Virus record (IMG/VR): IMGVR_UViG_3300040809_000996
Span: 1 to 64,000 of that record
From: a virus
Direction: 5' to 3' (one strand)
Length of the DNA stretch: 64,000 bases
Below the pieces are notes generated by a model. The model did not search any database, was not told where the DNA came from, and saw only the letters and a list, made by a program, of their open reading frames with translations. A program made the translations under genes and the position numbers. Below, in pieces: positions 59,701-64,000 of this stretch; the stretch's first letter is position 1; every line of letters begins with the position of its first letter.

Positions 59701-61861
59701 AGAAGTATCTGTTGTAGGGTTTGGTGCAACATTTACAGTAATTAGAAAAGGAAGCAAATATTTAGTTTCAATTGTTAATGCAGGTCAAGACTATGCAAGA
59801 GGTGATACAATAACAATTATAGGAACACAATTAGGAGGAATGACCCCTATAAACGATCTTGTGCTAACAGTTACATCAATTGATAGTACAACTGGAGCAA
59901 TTATTTATTTTGATCAGGAAGGTTTAGGTTGCAGTGGATCATTTATTGCAGTAGGTAATTCAAGTCAAAATATTGAAAAAAGCACCGATGGTATGATGTG
60001 GACGCAACAAATTGTAGGAGGAACCGGGCAGTCAGGGCCAGCTAAAATAGCAAATGCTATATTCAATGATGGCTCAAGTGAATATGCTGTTAGTGCTACA
60101 ATAATTGTAACTCAAAGTACAAGTCCAAATCAAATTTTTGTAAGTAATGATAACGACAATTGGGCTGCAGTATCGCTTCCTGCAGCCCAAGATAGTGAAC
60201 CATTTATCACATACGGAAGGAATAAATTTTATTTAGGATTTGAAAATTCTAGACATATATTTGTATCTGATGATGCAGGCTTATCGTGGCTACAATATAC
60301 AGATGCATTGCCAAGTGTGGGATTTGTAGGCTTAACATTTGGATCTGACCGGTTAGTTGCAGTAAAATACAATAGTGATGAAATTATTTGGGCTAATCAT
60401 CAAAATCCAGGACTTTGGACTCAAATTGTTGCTCCGGCAATAAGAAATTATGCTAACATAGCGTATGGCAACAACCGATTTATAATTATATCAGAAGATC
60501 AAAATGACGCATTATTCTCAATAGACAGAGGAGAAACTTGGACACTTGTTGATTTACCATCTGATGGATCAAGTAAAGGATCGGGCAACAAAATTAAATA
60601 TGGTCAAGGTCAATTTGTTGTTATTGATGATGTACAAGGTGAAAATTTAAGAACATCAACTGATGGTATTAATTGGGTGTTAAGAACTGTAACAGCAGCT
60701 CCGACTGCTAATAATGGATTTGATGCACTGGCATTTGGCAATCCAAATCATCAAGGATGTTGGGTAGTCAAAGGAGCAGACGTAGACGATCATATTTCTA
60801 TGATAAAGTTAGGTGTAAGAGCAATAGGACGACCGAGCATAGCAAATGAAAAAATATTTGCTGTGCGTTTAGTTGAACCAGGCAGCGGATACTATGAAGG
60901 AGCACCTACAATGACAATAACTGATCCTAATAACATCTATGATGTTACATATACAGTAAGAATGGGTAACGGCGTGCTGGCTAACCCAACTTTTATAGAT
61001 AGAGGGCAAGGTTACGAAGCAGCATCAGGATCTATTGCAGCAGAATCGTCAAATGGGTATGCTGATTTTTATCAAAGTGGTTTGTATATTGCTGTTAGAA
61101 GATTATCAGAAAGACCTATTGCTGGATCAAATGTAGTTTTTGATCATTTACCAGACACTGTATTTAAACTTGTAAACACTGTTTCTTTCCTAGGAGATAC
61201 CGATGGATCTTACACAGGATTTTTAAATCTTTCTCCTTCCGTTGAAGCTATACAATCCCCTGAAGACGGTACGCCTATAACAATGCGTATTAGATATTCT
61301 CAAGTAAGACTTACTGGTCATGACTTCCTTGACATTGGTACTGGAAATTTTATAACTACAAACTATCCAAATTTGCCTTTACAAGATCCTGTCCAAGCTC
61401 AAGAAACTGTTGAGTCAAATGGCGGTAGGGTTTTCTTTACAGCAACAGATCAGGACGGAAACTTTAGGGTAGGAAATTTATTTAATGTTGAACAATCAAC
61501 AGGTATTGCTACTTTAAATGCAGATGCATTTAATATTGCAGGATTACAAGAGTTGACATTAGGAGAAGTAACACTTGGTGGTAGTTCTGCAACAGTCAGT
61601 GAATTCTCAACAGATCCATTTATGACTGCTAATAGTGATACAGTTATACCAACTCAAAGAGCTATAAAAGCTTACATTGAAGCCCAGATTGGTGGTGGTG
61701 GTGCTGCATTAAATGTTAACTCGTTGACAGCTGGAGATATTTACATTGCTACAAATGAGATCAATACAGTAACAGGAACATCAATTACATTTAATGTTAC
61801 AACTAATTTTACTAGAGGCATAACAGGAGTCCCATTAGCATTAAATTACTTTTTGAGATGA
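53768..61861 (+). CDS. Giant virion protein, enlarged paralogue of the 48295 gene
   Basis: A 2,697-residue protein with the same order of parts as its neighbour: seven aromatic repeat modules (about 10-400, such as GNWTNNTYYVLNDIVKYGAN); a beta-helix start, VYYVSTTGVDQPAPIRGTTV, near 451; the shared SLDPGWGPDDESVWIMTRSP and LHNGGNDSIVSNDFTQVISD blocks near 1630-1690; BNR-like repeats (about 2056-2344, such as STDGMMWTQQ and SDDAGLSWLQ); and the C-terminal block FFTATDQDGNFRVGNLFNVE near 2551. The extra length comes from six degenerate C-x-RD/QD-x-G-x-x-x-DA modules between 536 and 1530. It has its own late promoter. It is the largest gene in the window and probably a long fibre or tail spike. 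No catalytic site was identified. Confidence 0.75.
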   Translation: MAEFKLGRIRFVWKNEWADNTVYYKDDVVFYRGRVYICIEGHTSSTLFFTDFEVIPPKWNLMSDGQTWKGNWTNNTYYVLNDIVKYGANLYICSTVHTSSSDTNITLADEIANWDTFATGLDWKGNWQPSTYYLASDIVKYGSGTFVCNTAHTSINNFAAGLENDAVNWDRFTSGVEWKGVWTQNTRYKVYDVVKYGAGLMICNEFHTSGAEFASDNYRWDVFVEGLSFENDWTYTTTYQQGDIVTWGGYQYISLRQNINIAPTSSIEDWAVFSKGFSFQGEWGADSSAQDYRTGDVVTVGGYVYVANTDNSNIEPGENQSWNQYWDRLNTGLKWRGVWADDAYYVIGDVVRYDTATYICIESHVSEDDDYSTETKIAPGGGAENSRPDRDITGTYWNILAIGAETDALTTQGDIVYFSGSGPTRLPIGKEGQVLRVSPNNEPQWTFFGQNPDVYYVSTTGVDQPAPIRGTTVESPWKSIRFACQEIDKGTKYPNAKRLLELNRIYIQRETTEWTDYQITEGIDPFTTNFTYFAEKCERDIGFIVDAVIWDLTHGGNVKSREAALSYINDTVGSPYLGQKTETVASLVYAWQLMEHVLNQTDPPEIGLTGYNSYQVVNGDNSSAVVSQWKNINLENENAYGRVTELITLITDAITAGNANNLPAKIETNTLIRVATGKYYEVLPIQVPALCCIMGDELRSVTVYPRQNQEDLTPATDPLYTYTALNHIETQIAGIVEGISITPTDNNNEAQITEWPTANTTTGYSAERLTRLIKRLIDHGTGTKLEVQWIDTFNFTDGGYARDNILRNREFLKAEVKGFLDTNYPNLYYSRTKCLQDVGYLLDGLCYDIQLGCQWQSLVAALAYYRGTEGVFVIDSTEKVATLDAYGYLQAMLQSVVQNNQISPPYQTNVQQVITNTNASLSASNYIFDLMNDVITTITDVNNLPSYVYPDITTSPQYLLDDKALLEAQYDTIQKNTIDFIITHFGDFTYKGAYCRRDCGYILDAAFYDSMLQSNYWGVYSGYAYNRLQSAKVKNEQQQQELYAIDLLKNQSVAGMEALETTDGDAAATIVTSSLNLIKSIFIDGDDSAPSVTYHDLSGSSYPNRTYTQILLIQNRDFIVDFTANANAYWQGLGTDLRAKCKQDLARMIEAWAYDINYDQTPDASGCNIATLNHVRSIYNNITGEPVYGTSAERAASIQLYSALATNCKEAANNNISGQPYTDIVNFTTPTETGKIDTLRDIVTGNISQNQYDFLATAIAPSLDWQTADALAAGATITNNADTYIKATLQGITTTYSGFDFNHSKCTRDLALIFDAAIYDWTINQNFASIVAAYSYARQPSAKVYGYQKDATLAANFYALQQADAIVLSTPAKQALRYAIEFVNDIIFGVAAEANNKQTAFTDLWATNRILQLNEDFIVEEAVNYVDNWFAGTVTSISSTNSGLTMTNGTEWLDAGMSIKFIDLDNAYPENDIGQTFPIAFGNEYVVSEILSENEFTVEDASGVFLIITQDYPTINLGVEKWYEYNTALCRRDMRYIVDAMRWDLVHPKEYQRTFTLDTKLRSYQVNFQFPANYKSKYAARYYVNAVLGSREEDMYYLRNGTGLRLQTVDGLNGDLSPNNEFGTRRPTAGAYASLDPGWGPDDESVWIMTRSPYVQNLTTFGHAAIGQKIDGALHNGGNDSIVSNDFTQVISDGIGAWITNNGRAELVSVFTYYSHIGYLAEAGGRIRATNGNNSYGTFGSVAEGVDADEIPITCIVDNRLQYNAEIGQVNADGDKILNVEFNHAGNDYTEAGINVFGNGINAETYADEFRDNAVNRIRITDLTGDEEQFGGSGYLLVSNTAQTGLLTTDVDGVVTAANITLAATDGNTDTAYSGKTMRIFITGGIGVGQYGTIDTYSSGSKLATVVKDDDSPGWEHLFPGTPIVAPNASSIYQIEPKVSFTDPPYSSTSATLSASHPTSDIAWCYTTVEYSNLTPDLEVSVVGFGATFTVIRKGSKYLVSIVNAGQDYARGDTITIIGTQLGGMTPINDLVLTVTSIDSTTGAIIYFDQEGLGCSGSFIAVGNSSQNIEKSTDGMMWTQQIVGGTGQSGPAKIANAIFNDGSSEYAVSATIIVTQSTSPNQIFVSNDNDNWAAVSLPAAQDSEPFITYGRNKFYLGFENSRHIFVSDDAGLSWLQYTDALPSVGFVGLTFGSDRLVAVKYNSDEIIWANHQNPGLWTQIVAPAIRNYANIAYGNNRFIIISEDQNDALFSIDRGETWTLVDLPSDGSSKGSGNKIKYGQGQFVVIDDVQGENLRTSTDGINWVLRTVTAAPTANNGFDALAFGNPNHQGCWVVKGADVDDHISMIKLGVRAIGRPSIANEKIFAVRLVEPGSGYYEGAPTMTITDPNNIYDVTYTVRMGNGVLANPTFIDRGQGYEAASGSIAAESSNGYADFYQSGLYIAVRRLSERPIAGSNVVFDHLPDTVFKLVNTVSFLGDTDGSYTGFLNLSPSVEAIQSPEDGTPITMRIRYSQVRLTGHDFLDIGTGNFITTNYPNLPLQDPVQAQETVESNGGRVFFTATDQDGNFRVGNLFNVEQSTGIATLNADAFNIAGLQELTLGEVTLGGSSATVSEFSTDPFMTANSDTVIPTQRAIKAYIEAQIGGGGAALNVNSLTAGDIYIATNEINTVTGTSITFNVTTNFTRGITGVPLALNYFLR

Positions 61862-61867
61862 TAAATA
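61860..61867 (+). promoter_or_regulatory. T4-type late promoter (GATAAATA)
   Basis: GATAAATA begins within the stop codon of the 2,697-residue gene and lies 21 bases before the ATG at 61889, with AAGGAG between. Confidence 0.6.
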
Positions 61868-61888
61868 ATACAAAGATAAGGAGATTTA

Positions 61889-62209
61889 ATGGCTACTGGA
61901 GTTTTAGGCAAATTTGATGTTGTAGTTGATACTGATACTATAATCTATACCTGCCCTGATAACACATTTGCAATTGTTACTTTAAATATTTGTAATAGAT
62001 CTACAGCAACAGCTGGAATTAATGTTGCAATAAGTGAAACCGGAACAATTGGTGTTGCTGATTATATTGAATTCAATACACAAATTGTACCAAATGGAGT
62101 TTTAGAAAGAACAGGAATTGTTGTTCATGACGGTTATTCAGTAATGGTTCGGTCTGATGTAGCAAATATTACAGCCATAGCATACGGAATAGAAACATCA
62201 ACATTATAA
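61889..62209 (+). CDS. Small beta-sandwich virion protein
   Basis: A 106-residue protein, MATGVLGKFDVVVDTDTIIY, with strands IVTLNICNRSTATAGINVAI and QIVPNGVLERTGIVVHDGYS, ending in a short V-rich strand. It has the strand pattern of the small proteins at 30570 and 47581 (N-x-S/T-rich strand, then a turn, then V-x-S-x-V). AAGGAG lies seven bases before the ATG and a late promoter precedes it. It opens the cassette that ends in glycine-rich adhesins, so a fibre-linked structural role is likely but unproven. Confidence 0.55.
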   Translation: MATGVLGKFDVVVDTDTIIYTCPDNTFAIVTLNICNRSTATAGINVAISETGTIGVADYIEFNTQIVPNGVLERTGIVVHDGYSVMVRSDVANITAIAYGIETSTL

Positions 62210-62218
62210 GGATGATTA

Positions 62219-62680
62219 ATGGGTAGAAGAGTACAATATGGATCTAGTTTTGTATCATTACCAGTTGGATATGGAGTAGATAGCACCAGACCGGATCCTG
62301 CAGTTCAAGGAGCATTGTTTTTCAATACAGATAAACATACTCTAGAAATTTATGACGGAGACGGTTGGCATTCAATTCGAGATATGCACAGTGTTGATAT
62401 ACAAAGCGATACAAATGTTGTGGTCAATAAACATTATTGGGTAGACTGCTTACCAAACTCTGGATTTACAGTTACACTTCCAACATCACCATCAAAGTAC
62501 GACAAAATTACTTTTACTGATAAAAATAATTCAATTAACAACATCAGAATATTTAGAATTAATCCAGGATCTAATCCAATTATGGGCACAACTGATGTCA
62601 TGGAAGTTACCACAACTGGTGCATCTTTTACTCTTATATGGTTCGATAATACCGAAGGATGGAGAGTTGAAAATATTTAA
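62219..62680 (+). CDS. Structural protein preceding the adhesins
   Basis: A 153-residue protein, MGRRVQYGSSFVSLPVGYGV then DPAVQGALFFNTDKHTLEIY. The phrase GALFFNTDKHTLEIYDGDGW is a common phage fibre-base motif also seen, in other wording, at the start of several fibre proteins here (GYVRYNTD-x-x-x-FEFF, GMIRYN-x-x-LEHYELY). The C-terminal half is a regular beta domain (FTVTLPTSPSKYDKITFTDK, LIWFDNTEGWRVENI). AAGGATG precedes the start. It is six bases from the adhesin ribosome site and probably forms the base or adaptor for those proteins. Confidence 0.55.
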   Translation: MGRRVQYGSSFVSLPVGYGVDSTRPDPAVQGALFFNTDKHTLEIYDGDGWHSIRDMHSVDIQSDTNVVVNKHYWVDCLPNSGFTVTLPTSPSKYDKITFTDKNNSINNIRIFRINPGSNPIMGTTDVMEVTTTGASFTLIWFDNTEGWRVENI

Positions 62681-62688
62681 GGATGACT

Positions 62689-63540
62689 ATGGCGTTTGAT
62701 TATCAGACTTTAAAAAATTATACAAACGACAGCTTAATTGATAACACTTTACTACAATCAAATATAGGAACAGATCAAATAGTAAATGCAAATTTGATTG
62801 ATGATTCTATAACCGCAAACAAATTTGCCGACGATGCTGTTGTAAATTCAAATAGCAAAACAACTGGTACATTACCAACTTCAAAAGGCGGAACCGGATT
62901 AACATCTTTAGGAGGAGCCTTCAAAGCTATACGAAGTACAGGTAGCTCATTAGATTACCACGAACATGGTTTAAGATCAATGAGTGTTTTTACAGGGAAT
63001 GGTACATGGACTAGACCTGCAAATGTAAGATATATCAAAGTTCAAGTACAAGGCGGTGGCGGTGGTGGCAGTGGTCACGGAGAAGGCGGTGGTGCCGGTG
63101 GCTATGCTGAGAGATATCTTGATGTAACAGGAATCAGTTCTGTAGGAGTAACTATAGGTGGCGGTGGCAGTGGTACATATTATTCTGGTGCAGGAGGTAA
63201 TGGAGGCGGAAGTAGTTTTGGACCATATGTAAGTGCAAGTGCAGGTCATGGAGCTAATAGACAGAATCAACACTCAGGAGGAGTGAGCGGAAACGGATCG
63301 GGTGGCAATTTAAATTTACATTCAGGTGGCGGATTTAACCATCATGCATATAGTGCCCAAAGTTGTGCAAACACATTCTTTGGAGGTGGTGCTCCAGGAA
63401 ATCATCCCCAAGGTGGTCATTTTGCTCATAATCATCAAGGTTACTCTGCACCCGGCACAGGCGGAGCAGGCGCTCATTTTCATGGTCATAGAGGATCAGA
63501 CGGAAAACCAGGTATTATAATTATCACAGAATATTATTAA
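62689..63540 (+). CDS. Glycine-rich tail-fibre adhesin (gp38-like)
   Basis: The start is taken at the second ATG (MAFDYQTLKNYTNDSLIDNT), because AAGGA lies five bases before it and only abuts the first ATG at 62683; the downstream paralogue begins the same way. The 283-residue protein has a helical/linker N-terminus with the fibre motif KTTGTLPTSKGGTGLTSLGG, a strand block VFTGNGTWTRPANVRYIKVQ, and then about 170 residues of Gly/His/Asn/Ser-rich loops (for example GGGGGGSGHGEGGGAGGYAE). Polyglycine-loop tips of this type form the receptor-binding heads of gp38-class adhesins, where loop sequence sets host range. His is unusually frequent. It is followed directly by a tandem paralogue. Confidence 0.7.
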   Translation: MAFDYQTLKNYTNDSLIDNTLLQSNIGTDQIVNANLIDDSITANKFADDAVVNSNSKTTGTLPTSKGGTGLTSLGGAFKAIRSTGSSLDYHEHGLRSMSVFTGNGTWTRPANVRYIKVQVQGGGGGGSGHGEGGGAGGYAERYLDVTGISSVGVTIGGGGSGTYYSGAGGNGGGSSFGPYVSASAGHGANRQNQHSGGVSGNGSGGNLNLHSGGGFNHHAYSAQSCANTFFGGGAPGNHPQGGHFAHNHQGYSAPGTGGAGAHFHGHRGSDGKPGIIIITEYY

Positions 63541-63550
63541 GGCAATTTCA

Positions 63551-64000
63551 ATGGCATTTAATTATCAACTATTAAAAAAATTAACAAATGATTCATTTAT
63601 AAGTGGTTCAATAACAGGAACAGATATAGGAAATGAAGAAATTACAAATACAGAAATTGCCAGTAATACTATCGAAGCTGCAAAATTTGCAGACAATAGT
63701 GTTAATCTCACATCAACTAGTGTGTCAGGTACATTACCTGTAAACAAAGGCGGAACTAATACAACTGCCAGTGGAAATCCTTTTGAAATTTTAATGTCAA
63801 ATAGTGCTAACAATTCTTTATCATTTAGACCATATGGTATAAAAGGAATGGTAGTTTTTACAAGTAATGGTACATGGACTAGACCGTCAAATGTTCGTTT
63901 TATTTGGGTACAAGTGCAAGCAGGCGGTGGCGGTGCAAGTGGCCACGGAGAGTCAGGAGCTGCCGGGGGTTATAGTGAAAGAATTTTAGAAGTTGAAAAT
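63551..64000 (+). CDS. Second glycine-rich adhesin, tandem paralogue (3' end beyond window)
   Basis: Open to the right edge, 150 codons visible. It begins MAFNYQLLKKLTNDSFISGS and has the same order of parts as the gene before it: GTLPVNKGGTNTTASGN, then MVVFTSNGTWTRPSNVRFIW and the start of a glycine-rich region (GGGGASGHGESGAAGG). The two genes are clearly related but diverged, so the pair is likely to be an older duplication, with independent variation of the receptor-contacting loops. It starts ten bases after the previous stop; the ribosome site is weak. Confidence 0.7.
   Translation, partial: MAFNYQLLKKLTNDSFISGSITGTDIGNEEITNTEIASNTIEAAKFADNSVNLTSTSVSGTLPVNKGGTNTTASGNPFEILMSNSANNSLSFRPYGIKGMVVFTSNGTWTRPSNVRFIWVQVQAGGGGASGHGESGAAGGYSERILEVEN

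Noticed and set aside
62683-62688. Start of the first adhesin at 62683
   Set aside because: The AAGGA site abuts this ATG; it is correctly spaced for the ATG at 62689, which also matches the start of the tandem paralogue.

Overview
The window is about 64 kb of an AT-rich genome from a T4-like marine myovirus. Coding lines counted by hand run near 30-33% GC. Recognisable T4-type genes include baseplate genes (gp6, gp25, a gp5-like spike, gp53, gp48, gp26 and a gp51-like protein), the late sigma factor gp55, the recombination nuclease pair gp47/gp46, and a head block with portal gp20, core proteins, protease gp21, scaffold gp22 and capsid gp23. The AT bias, the IscU gene, the giant beta-rich virion proteins and the lack of photosynthesis genes resemble phages of SAR11 or similar marine heterotrophs, or cyanophage relatives. 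The host is inferred, not shown.

Layout. (1) 1-11,993, minus strand: baseplate operon, read leftwards from gp48 through gp53, a hub protein, the spike, gp25, gp6 and a large wedge-position protein cut by the window edge. (2) 12,069-16,339, plus strand: gp55, gp47, gp46, a small protein and a PD-(D/E)XK nuclease, led by a near-perfect sigma70 promoter that overlaps the divergent late promoter of the baseplate operon. (3) 16,288-16,735: an unusually GC-rich, hairpin-dense non-coding stretch, the best candidate here for an undescribed structured RNA. (4) 16,755-18,787: a membrane protein on the plus strand converges on gp26 and a gp51-like frame with no usable start codon. (5) 18,844-28,340: tape-measure candidate, portal, core protein, a gene split by an apparent -1 frameshift, an acidic repeat-rich core protein, gp21, gp22 and gp23, closed by a strong terminator. 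(6) 28,420-28,919: complete IscU plus a 42-residue protein. (7) 29,018-64,000: about 35 kb of virion and fibre genes. They include a seven-bladed FG-GAP propeller, LamG- and SPRY-like fibre proteins in GC-richer DNA, a 2,485-residue fibre with a C-terminal S74 chaperone domain, paralogous giants of 1,811 and 2,697 residues, and tandem glycine-rich adhesins.

How it works together. Host RNA polymerase would read the gp55-47-46 operon early. gp55 then redirects polymerase to late promoters of the form NATAAATA(C), visible before many structural genes on both strands. Two reading-frame breaks, at 17,960-17,966 and 23,501-23,507, each lie on a canonical -1 slippery heptamer in a T run. They are either programmed frameshifts or one-base homopolymer deletions, and the sequence alone cannot decide. 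All names come from reading motifs and gene order; no database search was run.
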